Below, piece after piece: positions 24,512 to 34,178 of a stretch of 64,000 nucleotides of DNA. Below the pieces are notes generated by a model. It was not told the origin of the DNA. It did no database searches and saw only the letters and a program-made list of their open reading frames with translations. Position 1 is the first letter of the stretch; each line of letters begins with the position of its first letter. The stretch spans positions 1 to 64,000 of the forward strand of contig CAVUES010000010.1 in NCBI GenBank assembly GCA_963740555.1, in the 5' to 3' direction. The position numbers and the translations under genes are program-made. Origin of the DNA: Mayfieldus sp963740555. Its GTDB lineage: Bacteria > Actinomycetota > Thermoleophilia > Solirubrobacterales > 70-9.

Positions 24512-25867
24512 CTAGGTACCGCCCTCGGGCACCGGTTGCGCCGGAGGCGTGGGCCTGAAGCCCTCGGCGCCGGACGGGAATGCGAGGGAGGGAACGTCGG
24601 ACGGGTAGACCTCGTGCCCGTGCACTGCGAGGTCGCCCTCTTCCATGTCCTTCTCGTCCATCCGCAGCGGGACGAACAGCTTGATCAGCTGCAGGATGAC
24701 GAACGTCGCGATCGCCGTGAACACGATCACCCACAGCGCTGTGAGCGCCTGCCACTTGAGCAGCTGAGCGCTGCCCGAGATCAGGCCCGGGGCTGAGCCC
24801 ATCGCCGTGTTGGCGAAGACGCCGGTCAGCAGACCGCCGGAGAGCCCCGCGAACCCGTGCGTGTAGACAACGCCCAGGGTGTCGTCGACACTCCGGAACG
24901 GCTGCACCCGGCTCAGGTAGTTGAGCGCGAAGTAGACGATCGTCGCCGCGATCGCGCCGATCCCGATCGCGCCCCAGCCGTTCACGAAACCGGCCGCGGG
25001 CGTGATTGCAACCAGCCCGGTGATCATTCCATTCACGCTCGAGATCAGGCCCGGCTTGTGGCCGGTGATGTAGTCCCAGGCGACCCAGACCAGGAAGGCC
25101 ACCGCGGTGCACAGGTTCGTGTTCAGAACCGCCGCCGCGGCGATGTCGTTGACGAGATACGGGTCGCCGCCGTTGAAGCCGTTCCAGCCGAGCCACAGCA
25201 GCCCGGCGCCGACCGCGACCATCAACAGGTTGTTTGGCGCGTCGACTTCACGGTCGCGCTGTAGCCGGGGCCCGATCACCGCGGCCGCGACGAAGCCCGA
25301 GACACCGGCAGCGAGATGAATGACGTACCCGCCGGAGAAGTCAAGGGCGCCATGCTGAGCGAAGAAGCCGCCTCCCCAGATCAGGAACGCGTTGATCGTG
25401 TAGACGAAGCTCGACCAGATCAGCACGTAGGGGATCCAGGCCTTGAAATTGACCCTGCCCAGGACCGAGCCGAGCATCAGGATCGGCGTGATCGCCGCGA
25501 ACACGAACTGGAAGTAGGCCAGCGTCGATTGCGGGAAGACCACGTCTCCGATGTTCGGGATGTTCCCCTGTTCGCGGAGCGCGTTGCTGCTCAGAATCGA
25601 CCCGGGCTTGCCCCAGAGATTGGCGAAAAAGCCGTGGCTTGCTCCAAACATGTGTATCGGCTGCCCGAAGGCCATCTTGTAGGCGAACAGCACCCAAACG
25701 ATCAGCACCAGAGCAAACGCGATGAAGGCCATCATCATCGAGTTCACCGACCAGCGCTTCTGCATCACGCCGCCGTAGAGGACGACAAGGCCAGGCACGC
25801 TCATCAGGCCAACCAAGGTCGCCGCTGTGAGCTGCCATGAGTTGTCGCCTGGACTCAACCAATGCAT
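24512..25867 (-). CDS. amtB: Ammonium transporter
   Basis: 451 residues from ATG 25867 (GAAAGG upstream). It has eleven hydrophobic segments. The pore twin histidines are visible in GGYVIHLAAGVSGFVAA and GVVYTHGFAGLSGG. The family signature DDTLGVVYTHGFAGL is present, and WNGFNGGDPYLVNDIAA matches the Amt pattern. The C-terminal tail of about 50 residues is longer and Pro-rich (FRPTPPAQPVPEGGT). No glnK (PII) gene is linked, which is unusual since amtB is commonly paired with it. It conducts ammonium into the cytosol under nitrogen limitation. Confidence 0.93.
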   Translation of the reverse strand: MHWLSPGDNSWQLTAATLVGLMSVPGLVVLYGGVMQKRWSVNSMMMAFIAFALVLIVWVLFAYKMAFGQPIHMFGASHGFFANLWGKPGSILSSNALREQGNIPNIGDVVFPQSTLAYFQFVFAAITPILMLGSVLGRVNFKAWIPYVLIWSSFVYTINAFLIWGGGFFAQHGALDFSGGYVIHLAAGVSGFVAAAVIGPRLQRDREVDAPNNLLMVAVGAGLLWLGWNGFNGGDPYLVNDIAAAAVLNTNLCTAVAFLVWVAWDYITGHKPGLISSVNGMITGLVAITPAAGFVNGWGAIGIGAIAATIVYFALNYLSRVQPFRSVDDTLGVVYTHGFAGLSGGLLTGVFANTAMGSAPGLISGSAQLLKWQALTALWVIVFTAIATFVILQLIKLFVPLRMDEKDMEEGDLAVHGHEVYPSDVPSLAFPSGAEGFRPTPPAQPVPEGGT

Positions 25868-26095
25868 CCGATGTCTACCTTTCCGATCGAGGGCCAGCCG
25901 GAGCTTCCATACGAAGACGCTCTCCTTGAGTCGACCTGCCCAGTGGCATCCCACACCCTGCCGGCGCCCAGCGGCGGCCACCACGTACAGCGGTACAAAG
26001 ATCGGCGGGGAAGGTTTGGCCACTGTGTCGGGACCACGCCTGACCGGAGTGGCTAACCTGGCCAGACCGTGCCTCTGGAGGGACACTGGCAGCGA

Positions 26096-26383
26096 GTGAA
26101 CACGCCGCTGCGCCGGCTGACTCGGCGCGAGCGCAATGTCGCTATCAGCGCCGTCGCGGCGACTCTGGTCGCGGTTCTGGTTCTGGTGCTCGTCACCGTG
26201 GGTGATTCGAGGCCTGCGCCGGGGCCAGGTTGCATCTACGCGATCGTCCCCGGCGTCATGGGGGCGACCCCGGTCGATGCCTGCGGATCTCGGGCCCGCA
26301 ACGTTTGTGCGACCCATGCGCGGCTCGACGACCCTGGGTCTCACGCGATTCAAACCAGTTGCCGACGCGCCGGCCTGCTCTGA
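26096..26383 (+). CDS. Small secreted or membrane-anchored protein with conserved cysteines
   Basis: 95 residues from GTG 26096 (an alternative GTG at 26069 adds nine). The layout is a basic start, TPLRRLTRRERNVAIS, then one hydrophobic segment (about 15-36), then a short extracytoplasmic part with four Cys (PGCIYAIVPG, VDACGSRARNVCATHA, TSCRRAGLL). Four Cys outside the membrane suggest two disulfides. I do not recognise a named family. It overlaps the alkyltransferase-like gene by four bases (CTGA), so the two may be co-translated. Confidence 0.6.
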   Translation: MNTPLRRLTRRERNVAISAVAATLVAVLVLVLVTVGDSRPAPGPGCIYAIVPGVMGATPVDACGSRARNVCATHARLDDPGSHAIQTSCRRAGLL

Positions 26384-26685
26384 GCGACTCCCCCCGGGCC
26401 CTCGAGATCCTTCGCAGGATCCGGCTGGTTCCCTCGGGGCACGTGACCACCTACGGCGACCTCTGCCCGGAGGCCCCGCGGTTCGCCGGTGCAGTGCTGG
26501 CCGCTTGCGAGGACCCAAGCGTCCCCTGGCAGCGCGTGGTCCGCGCCGACGGGTCCCTGGCCAAAGGGGCCAGGCAGCGGTGCCTACTTCAGCGCGAGGG
26601 CGTCCCGGTGCGCGGTGGACGCGTCGACATGGCGGCGGCCTGGGTCGACGTCGCGGCGCTGGGCGGACCTACACCGGCGCGTTAG
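26380..26685 (+). CDS. Alkyltransferase-like protein (ATL), Cys replaced by Trp
   Basis: About 101 residues matching the C-terminal domain of O6-alkylguanine-DNA alkyltransferase: ALEILRRIRLVPSGHVTTYG at the start, and the active-site region VPWQRVVRADGSLAKGARQR. The PCHR of active enzymes is PWQR here. That places it with ATL proteins, which bind alkylated DNA and hand it to nucleotide excision repair instead of dealkylating it. In most ATLs the motif is PWHR, so Gln in place of His is a further change. No ATG, GTG or TTG precedes the conserved part. The best start is CTG at 26380, overlapping the previous stop. Confidence 0.75.
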   Translation: MSDSPRALEILRRIRLVPSGHVTTYGDLCPEAPRFAGAVLAACEDPSVPWQRVVRADGSLAKGARQRCLLQREGVPVRGGRVDMAAAWVDVAALGGPTPAR

Positions 26686-26755
26686 GCTGGCACGGCCGAG
26701 GGCCCGGTCTACGCCGGAGTCGAGGCGACCACGTGTCCCGGATCGTCGGGCCCGC

Positions 26756-27901
26756 TCAGCGCGAGATCCGGTAGACGGTCCCGAGCAGGCTGACCGCGTA
26801 GAGCCTGCCGCGAGCATCGCGGCCGAAGGAGTCCAGATAGGGGACCGCGAGGCGCTCGGATCGATCGCCGGTGGCGCGGGGAAGTCCGAGTCTGGCCGAG
26901 CGAAGTCTGCCGGTGCAGACGTCTCCGTAGAGGTAGCGGCCCCGCAGCGACGGGAGACGACGGTTGCGGACGACGTAACCGCCGACGATCGCGCAGGAGC
27001 CGTGGGCGTGGGGCTTGACGAGGACCGGGAAGGTGAGGTTGCCGGGGTTCCCGGCGCTGTGGCGGTGACGCCCCTCGTAGAACGGCCAGCCGAGGTTTGC
27101 ACCGGCGCTCCCCGGACGCAACAGGTCGACCTCTTCGAAGTGCTCGTCGCCGACGTCGCCGACGATCAAGTCGCCAGTCAAGTCGTCGAAGGAGAATCGC
27201 CAGGGCACCCGCAGGCCGTAGTCGAAGATCTCGGGGCGCGCATCGGTTCGATTGGCGAAAGGATTGTCGGCGGGAACCGTGTAGGGCAGTCCGACGGACG
27301 GCGTGGGATCGATGCGCAGGATCTTTCCGGTCAGTTTTCCAAGATCTTGGCTCGAGTCCGAGTCCGCGCCCTGGCCGAAGCTGACGTAGAGGTAGCCGTC
27401 GGGCCCGAACTCGAGCTGGCCGCCGAGGTCGGTCCTGCCATGGCGCGGGACCATTAGAACCGTTCGCCGGCTGCTGCGCGAGGCGTGGGTGGACGAGCCA
27501 GGGGCGCGGCGGAACTCGTCGACGTGGATCGTCCCTCCGCCGTGGGTGTAGAAGACGTAGAAGAGGCCGCTGCGCCGATAGTCGGGTGCGAAGGCCATCG
27601 AGGCGAGCCCGCCCTGATCGCGGAACTGATTGTTGGGATAGCGGAGGTCGACGAGTCGCCGGATGTCCAGGAAGGGTCGGCGCAGCTTGTGCCCGTGCCG
27701 GACGATGCGGATTCGCCCTGCCCTCTCGACCACGAAGAGGTCCTGGTGATCGCCGGGCGGGGCGGTCACGTAGACCGGCTGGTCGAAGCGGGCGACGGCG
27801 TGCAGATGCAACGCCGAGGCCGAAGAGGCGAGGAAGGCGAGCCCGAGGACGCATGCAACGGCGCCGACCGCGCTGGCCCTGAACGGAGTAGTTTGACGCA
27901 C
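26756..27901 (-). CDS. PQQ-dependent sugar dehydrogenase-like secreted protein
   Basis: 381 residues starting at GTG. The N-terminal signal peptide (about 8-31) is followed by the six-bladed propeller of the glucose/sorbosone dehydrogenase family. Seen are FDQPVYVTAPPGDHQDLFVV, DQGGLASMAFAPDYRRSGLF (calcium/PQQ region), LEFGPDGYLYVSFGQGAD, GKILRIDPTPS, YGLRVPWRFSFD and GDVGDEHFEEVDLL. The enzyme would oxidise sugars outside the cell if PQQ is supplied. PQQ genes are not in the window. It lies 37 bases from the tRNA-Ala, on the same strand. Confidence 0.85.
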   Translation of the reverse strand: MRQTTPFRASAVGAVACVLGLAFLASSASALHLHAVARFDQPVYVTAPPGDHQDLFVVERAGRIRIVRHGHKLRRPFLDIRRLVDLRYPNNQFRDQGGLASMAFAPDYRRSGLFYVFYTHGGGTIHVDEFRRAPGSSTHASRSSRRTVLMVPRHGRTDLGGQLEFGPDGYLYVSFGQGADSDSSQDLGKLTGKILRIDPTPSVGLPYTVPADNPFANRTDARPEIFDYGLRVPWRFSFDDLTGDLIVGDVGDEHFEEVDLLRPGSAGANLGWPFYEGRHRHSAGNPGNLTFPVLVKPHAHGSCAIVGGYVVRNRRLPSLRGRYLYGDVCTGRLRSARLGLPRATGDRSERLAVPYLDSFGRDARGRLYAVSLLGTVYRISR

Positions 27902-27937
27902 GGTCAGGAAAAGCTACCGACTACCGAATTTCCGAAG

Positions 27938-28010
27938 TGGAGCTAGCCGGACTCGAACCGGCGACCTCCTGGGTGCGATCCAGGCGCTCTTCCAACTGAG
28001 CTATAGCCCC
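27938..28010 (-). tRNA. tRNA-Ala (anticodon CGC)
   Basis: A full 73-base cloverleaf on the minus strand. The acceptor GGGGCTA pairs with TAGCTCC and contains the G3:U70 pair that identifies alanine tRNAs. The anticodon stem CCTGG/CCAGG encloses ATCGCAC, giving CGC. The T loop is TTCGAGT. CCA is not encoded. Confidence 0.95.
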
Positions 28011-28023
28011 AGAAATAAGGAGG

Positions 28024-28044
28024 GGAGGCCCTGTTCGGGCCTCC
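28024..28044. repeat. GC hairpin between divergent tRNA and diguanylate cyclase
   Basis: GGAGGCCC-tgttc-GGGCCTCC lies 14 bases from the 5' end of the tRNA-Ala and 31 bases before the cyclase ATG. It sits on the upstream side of both genes, so it is not a terminator of either. It could be a 5'-UTR stem of the cyclase mRNA. No T-run follows. Confidence 0.4.
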
Positions 28045-28074
28045 TACTCGCTGCAAGAATACGCTCTCCTCTTT

Positions 28075-29385
28075 ATGAGTTTCCGTAGGCGCCTGACACT
28101 CACCGTGCTTCTGATCGTGGTCGTGCCGGTCATCGCGATCGTGATCTTCTTTGTCCCGCTCTCTTCGGAGTCGAGAACGGGTAAGGCGGATGCTCGGCTT
28201 GCCGGTGCCCTGACTCCGACGTTGAACCAGTACCGCACCGATCTCGCTTCGGCGCGGCACGACGCGCGGTTGGTCGCCAACGACCGCGAGCTTGGCGTGG
28301 AGATCCCGGCCGGGCCGACACCGTCTCTGGATCGGCGGGTCAGGCAGCTGGCCTTGACCCTGGGACTGAACCGGCTCGAGGTCCGAAAAGGCGGCCAGCT
28401 GATCGCCAGGTTCTCGATCGGGCAGCCGGTGGCCAGCGTCAAGTTGCAGATCAACGGGCCGGGCGGCCCGCTCGGCGACCTCGTCGTGTCGACCACCGAT
28501 GCGACCGAGTTCGCCCACGGCGTGCACCAGGCGACGGGGCTGCCGTTCGTCGTCTCGGCGGGCGGGGCGACGATTGCAACCGGGGCGTCGGGCGCGAGCG
28601 CACTCGACCTCGGGGGCACCGGTGCGCACACGATCGACGTCAGCCTTCCCTCTGGCGACTACCGGGCTCGGGTCGTCTCGCTCCCTGACGCTTCCGCGAA
28701 CGTCCGGGCGGCGCTGCTCGGCCCGCGGGACGCGGGATTCTCGGGCAGCCAGGTGCTTGTCGCGGCGATCCTCGCGGCCCTGCTACTGGTCGCCTTCGCG
28801 CTGATCGTGCCGCTTGTGCGTGACCTGCGCCAGCAGCACGAGCGAGCCGAGGAAGAGGCGATCACCGACGAGCTGACCGGCCTCTCCAATCACCGCCGCT
28901 TCCGGCAGATCCTCGGTAAGGAGGTCGAGCGCGCGAAGCGATTCGATCGCCCGCTCTCCGTCGTGATGCTCGACCTCGACGACTTCAAGGACATAAACGA
29001 CAGCTACGGCCACCTTCAGGGCGACCGGGTGCTGCGGGAAGTGGGCCACATCCTCAGAGCCGAGTCGCGGGAGGTCGATGAGCCAGCTCGCTACGGGGGC
29101 GAGGAGTTCGCGATTGCGCTGCCCGAGACCCGCATCGACGGGGCGATGGAGGTCGGCGAGCGAATTCGGAGGCGGCTCGACGCGGTGCGGATCCCGCTCG
29201 ACGGGCATGGCGGCGAGATCAGGATCCGTGCCAGCGTGGGTGTGTCCGGCAGTCCGGCGCAGACCCCAGACGTCAGGGCGCTGATCAAGGCCGCCGACCA
29301 GGCGCTGTATCGGGCCAAGCGGCAGGGCAAGAACCGCACCGCTGGCGCAGGCGATCGCCGCGCTCCAGAGCCCATTCCGCGTTAG
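28075..29385 (+). CDS. Membrane diguanylate cyclase (GGDEF)
   Basis: 436 residues: a membrane segment at 9-28, an extracytoplasmic sensor of about 190 residues without a recognised domain, a second membrane segment near 225-247, then a GGDEF domain (about 262-425). The active site is RYGGEEF, with GGEEF at 341-345. DELTGLSNHRRF and LDLDDFKDINDSYGHLQGD are the other family landmarks. An RxxD inhibitory site is not obvious. It should make cyclic di-GMP in response to an outside signal. Effectors are not nearby. Confidence 0.92.
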   Translation: MSFRRRLTLTVLLIVVVPVIAIVIFFVPLSSESRTGKADARLAGALTPTLNQYRTDLASARHDARLVANDRELGVEIPAGPTPSLDRRVRQLALTLGLNRLEVRKGGQLIARFSIGQPVASVKLQINGPGGPLGDLVVSTTDATEFAHGVHQATGLPFVVSAGGATIATGASGASALDLGGTGAHTIDVSLPSGDYRARVVSLPDASANVRAALLGPRDAGFSGSQVLVAAILAALLLVAFALIVPLVRDLRQQHERAEEEAITDELTGLSNHRRFRQILGKEVERAKRFDRPLSVVMLDLDDFKDINDSYGHLQGDRVLREVGHILRAESREVDEPARYGGEEFAIALPETRIDGAMEVGERIRRRLDAVRIPLDGHGGEIRIRASVGVSGSPAQTPDVRALIKAADQALYRAKRQGKNRTAGAGDRRAPEPIPR

Positions 29386-29481
29386 CTTCAGGCACCATTT
29401 TGGGCGCCGAATCGGTGGGCGGGCTATCCCGCCGGCCGATGTCAAACCGCCTAGTCTGTACGCCCAGATAGGGCGGAATTC

Positions 29482-30312
29482 ATGGGTATCTTCGACGAGG
29501 CAATCCGCGAGCATTTGGAGCTGAAGCGCCAGCACGGCGCCGGCGATAGCGAGCTGCGCGAGCTCGAGGACGACGCGTTTGGCCCAGCCGTGCGCCCAGG
29601 CGCCGCGCCAAGCGACGCCGTGGAGGCCGAGGCCCCCGCGGCAACGGAAGACGAGGCTGCGCCCGCGGTCGGCGAACCGCTGCCCGAGCCCGCGGAGGCC
29701 CCCCCGCCCGTTGAGGCCGTCGAAGCGGTCGAGGAGGCGTTCCTGGCTCCCGCGGAGTCGCCGGCCGAGGAGGAGCACCCGGCGATGGAGCACGAGACGG
29801 TGGACTCCGGCGCCGCGGACGCCGGGACCGTTGCCGCGGAGACCGAGGAGCATCCTCCCCCGGAGCCTCCGGAGGAGCCCGAAGCCGCCGAGGAGCCTTA
29901 TGAAGCCTCGCTCAGCGACCAGCCCACCGAGCTCTACGAGTTCGAGGGCACTCCCGGCGCCGAGAAAGCTGAGGAGGTTGAGGAGGAGGAGCAGGAGCAG
30001 GAATACGCGCCGGTCGAGGACGAGTTCTTCTCCGAGCAGTCACTCTCCGACGAGCTCGACCAGGCCCTCGATGCGCCCGAGACCGAGCAGGCTCCGGCCG
30101 CGCCCGACGTCGCCGAACCGCCCCCCGAGCCCGACTCGGATGAGGAGGAGCTTCCGGGCGAGGACGAGGCTGGCTTGGAGGCCGACGACGATGCGGGTGA
30201 GGAGGGGGAGGACGTGCTCGAGGAGACCCCCGAGTTCCTCCAGGACACACCCGAGCACGATCGGCTCTGGTTCGAGCAGAAGCCGCCCAAGGACTTCGAC
30301 TTCGACGACTAG
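29482..30312 (+). CDS. Acidic disordered protein with conserved ends
   Basis: 276 residues. The N-terminal 25 residues (MGIFDEAIREHLELKRQHGA) form a predicted helix, and the C-terminal 35 (TPEFLQDTPEHDRLWFEQKP, ending DFDFDD) are aromatic and acidic. Both look like protein-contact motifs. The roughly 200 residues between are Glu/Ala/Pro low complexity with a very high negative charge. I know similar proteins only as hypothetical in related actinobacteria. No catalytic motif is visible. A scaffold or binding role is inference. Confidence 0.7.
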   Translation: MGIFDEAIREHLELKRQHGAGDSELRELEDDAFGPAVRPGAAPSDAVEAEAPAATEDEAAPAVGEPLPEPAEAPPPVEAVEAVEEAFLAPAESPAEEEHPAMEHETVDSGAADAGTVAAETEEHPPPEPPEEPEAAEEPYEASLSDQPTELYEFEGTPGAEKAEEVEEEEQEQEYAPVEDEFFSEQSLSDELDQALDAPETEQAPAAPDVAEPPPEPDSDEEELPGEDEAGLEADDDAGEEGEDVLEETPEFLQDTPEHDRLWFEQKPPKDFDFDD

Positions 30313-30336
30313 CGGGGCAGGGGCCCAGCACACAAA

Positions 30337-30482
30337 TTGCGGCGGCTTCGCCGCCTGACCATCTCTTGCGGCCGCTCCGCGGCCCCTCGAATGACTTGCG
30401 GCGGCCTACGGCCGCCTGACAATCACTTGCGGCCGCTTCGCGGCCTGACATGCATTTGCGGCGACACTTTGTGTCGCCGCCC
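30337..30482. repeat. Tandem array of five hairpins, family 1 REP-like
   Basis: Five units of 29-31 bases each start TTGCGGC and fold into a hairpin. They are GGCGGC-ttc-GCCGCC (30341), GGCCGC-tcc-GCGGCC (30370), GGCGGCC-tac-GGCCGCC (30400), GGCCGC-ttc-GCGGCC (30431) and GGCGACAC-ttt-GTGTCGCC (30460). Stems differ between units but always pair perfectly. Spacers of about ten bases (TGACCATCTC, TGACAATCAC, TGACATGCAT) are related. A degenerate sixth unit follows at about 30493. The same units recur at 12951-13002. It fills most of the 420-base gap before gdhA. Confidence 0.75.
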
Positions 30483-30535
30483 AACACGCCCTCTGCCGCT
30501 CCACTTCGTTTCGCGGCCCCTCATAATCAGGAAAA

Positions 30536-30552
30536 CCCCGCTCTAGGCGGGG
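30536..30552 (-). terminator. Rho-independent terminator of gdhA
   Basis: On the minus strand, CCCCGC-ctaga-GCGGGG is followed by TTTTCC, 180 bases downstream of the gdhA stop. The form is classic stem plus T-run. It can partly act on the plus strand too (TTCCT). Confidence 0.7.
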
Positions 30553-30732
30553 CTTCCTGTTGGCGTTCTTGCCTTCCCTGGCAAGTATGTGTAGGCAGTC
30601 GGATCCGGTTTGTAGACCGGTATATGGCTAATCGGAGCGCCACAGCGGTACTTGAGCCCGCGGTGCGGGGAATTCGAACAGGCGTCCAGGCGATGTTTGC
30701 CCAGCCTGCCTGGAAGGCGCCCGGCGCGATGC

Positions 30733-32097
<1,365 letters not shown>

Positions 32098-32202
32098 CTG
32101 ATTGGTCCCTCCTGTGCCTGCGCCGCCAGTCTGTCATACGGGCGCGCTGGCCGGCCGACGCTTGATTTCTGCCAGATTTCGCCGACTTACACTTAGTCAG
32201 GA

Positions 32203-32275
32203 GGGGCCATAGCTCAGTTGGAAGAGCGCCGGCTTTGCAAGCCGGAGGTCGCCGGTTCGAGCCCGGCTGGCTCCA
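32203..32275 (+). tRNA. tRNA-Ala (anticodon TGC)
   Basis: A 73-base cloverleaf. Acceptor GGGGCCA with TGGCTCC includes G3:U70. The anticodon stem CCGGC/GCCGG encloses TTTGCAA, giving TGC. The T loop is TTCGAGC. It is nearly identical in D and T arms to the tRNA-Ala(CGC) 4 kb away. Only the acceptor base pair 6, the anticodon arm and one or two T-arm bases differ. CCA is not encoded. Confidence 0.95.
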
Positions 32276-32298
32276 TATCCCACAAGCCTCTTTCGGAG

Positions 32299-33252
32299 TC
32301 AGCGAGCCTGCCGCGCCCCAGCCTTGAACAGCCGCGGCACCTGCGTGAAGGGATCGGGCGTGTTGAGCAGCACGACGCCCAGATAGCGGCCGTTGAAGTG
32401 CGCGGTGATCACGTAGCAGCGCCCGGCCGCGTTGGTGAGGCCGGTCTTCACCCCGGTGACGCCCGGATCGTCGATGAACGGGTTGATGTTGAAGAGGTCG
32501 AGGTAGCCGCCCTTGACCGGGAATCGCATTCGTGCCCGCCGCATACCGACGACTCGCCGCACCACCTGGTTCGCGAGATCCATCCGCGCGAGCGTCGCCA
32601 GGTCGAGCGCGCAGGAATGGTTCCCCTGGTCCTTGATCCCGCTTGGGCTCGAGAAGCGCGAACAGGTGAGGCCGAGCTGCTCGGCACGCCGGTTCATGCG
32701 GCGCACGAACCCGTCCACCGTGCGCGCGTCGTGCTGGGCCAGGGCGATCGCCGCGTCGTTGCCCGACACCAGCAGCAGCCCGTCGAGCAGTGCGCCCAGC
32801 TTCACCCGCTTTCCCCGCGGCAGCACCCCGACCCCCGACCCCGCGTAACGCAGGACTCGCGGCGTGATCAGCACCCGCTCGCGCAGCCGGTGCCGCTGGG
32901 CGACGATCAACGCGGTCATCATCTTCGTCAGGCTGGCGATCGGCAGTTGGCGGCGCGGGTGCAGCTGCCAGAGCACCCGGCCGCTGCGGAGATCGAATAA
33001 CAGGCCGGCACCGGGGGCCTGCTTGAAGTGGAGTCGCACGGGAGTTGGCGGGGACGCGGGTCGCACCGTGAAGCGGTTGTGGACCGGGGGTCGGATGCCG
33101 GGGTCGTTGGTCACAGGACTGGGCAGGCCGGCGCTCGCGGCGACGGTCGTCGACCCGTTGCCGCCCTTGTCGATCGGCTCCGCCAGCAGCGCCGCCACCG
33201 CCCAGACGGCGATCACGATCCCTCCCCCTAGCGCTATTCGCCAGCGGCTCAC
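32299..33252 (-). CDS. D-alanyl-D-alanine carboxypeptidase
   Basis: 317 residues from GTG 33252, which overlaps the rhomboid stop (GTGA). Residues 4-22 are a membrane or signal segment (IALGGGIVIAVWAVAALLAE). Penicillin-binding motifs of the S11 family are all seen: SxxK in PIASLTKMMTALIV, SxN in LLVSGNDAAIALA, and KTG in GVKTGLTNAAG. It trims the terminal D-Ala of peptidoglycan stem peptides. The frame appears joined to the rhomboid gene only because of a one-base shift in the latter. Confidence 0.9.
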   Translation of the reverse strand: MSRWRIALGGGIVIAVWAVAALLAEPIDKGGNGSTTVAASAGLPSPVTNDPGIRPPVHNRFTVRPASPPTPVRLHFKQAPGAGLLFDLRSGRVLWQLHPRRQLPIASLTKMMTALIVAQRHRLRERVLITPRVLRYAGSGVGVLPRGKRVKLGALLDGLLLVSGNDAAIALAQHDARTVDGFVRRMNRRAEQLGLTCSRFSSPSGIKDQGNHSCALDLATLARMDLANQVVRRVVGMRRARMRFPVKGGYLDLFNINPFIDDPGVTGVKTGLTNAAGRCYVITAHFNGRYLGVVLLNTPDPFTQVPRLFKAGARQAR

Positions 33253-34113
33253 CAGCCCGCCGCGATCGCCGCCGCGGTGGTTGGGCGTCGGCGCGCGAAC
33301 ACCTTCACCAGAGCCAGCCCGAACGCGAAGCCGCCGACGTGGGCGAAGTAGGCCACCCCTCCCTGGCCCCCGATGTTGGGCACCGCAACCTGCCCGACCG
33401 CGGGAATGAACTGGAGCACGAACCAGATCCCCAGCATCACGTAGGCCGGGATCTCGATCAATGTGACGAAGAACAGAAGGAAGATCAAGGTGAGGACCCG
33501 GGCGCGCGGTAAGAGCAGCGCGTAGGCGCCCGAGCACTCCGGCGATCGCGCCGCTCGCGCCGATGCTCGGCAGCGTACCGCTGGGGTCGATCGCCGCCTG
33601 CGAGTACACGGCGGCGATCCCGGCGAGCATGTAGAAGAGCAGATAGCGGCCGCGTCCCATCGCCTCCTCGATGTTGTTGCCGAAGATCCAGAGGAACAGC
33701 ATGTTGAACCCGATGTGCAGGATCCCCCCGTGCAGGAACATCGAGGTGAGCACGGTCAGGTACCAGGGGGGGTTCGAGTAGCGAACGAAGGGCTCGCCGT
33801 GCGCGTGCGCCGCAAGCGCCTCCGAATACTTCTTCGTCCCCTGGCACACCACGTCGGCTTCGCGGGAGCCGGACTGGACGGTGACCCCGAAAGCGCAATC
33901 GCGGCCCGGATGCAGCACCCGGTAGGGGATCGCGCCGTACTGCACCGAATTGAGGTCCCGGTCGCTGACCCCGAGCTGCCTCAGCTGGGGGTTGGAGGAC
34001 TCGCCGCTGGAGAAGCCGAGCTGCCAGACGAAGAAGCCGATGTTGACGACGATCAGCAGGATCGTCACCACGGGCAGGCGGGCGGTGGGGACGTTGTCCT
34101 TGAGCGGGATCAA
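33249..34113 (-). CDS. Rhomboid family intramembrane protease, one-base frameshift
   Basis: The N-terminal part has MIPLKDNVPTARLPVVTILL, the long first loop, and HIGFNMLFLWIFGNNIE (oxyanion Asn region). The nucleophile is in GASGAIAGVLG. At 33529-33531 an extra base shifts the frame. In the corrected frame the protein continues AYALLLPRARVLTLIFLLFF and reaches the catalytic His in YFAHVGGFAFGLAL, ending at 33249. The whole is about 287 residues with six to seven membrane segments. Either the reference has a base error or the gene is recently broken. Everything else looks intact. Confidence 0.85.
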
Positions 34114-34178
34114 CGGGCGGCGAGCCTACAGGCTCGAACTGGCGACCAAGCGAACCCACTTTGCCAGACTGAATAGGC

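Noticed and set aside
30337..30482. A CRISPR array
   Set aside because: Unit length of about 30 bases includes repeat and spacer together, the palindromic part varies between units, spacers are about ten bases, and there are no cas genes.
32299..34113. A rhomboid-carboxypeptidase fusion protein of 604 residues
   Set aside because: The middle 75 residues are nonsense. Correcting one base at 33529 gives a full rhomboid ending in TGA that overlaps the carboxypeptidase GTG, so there are two genes.
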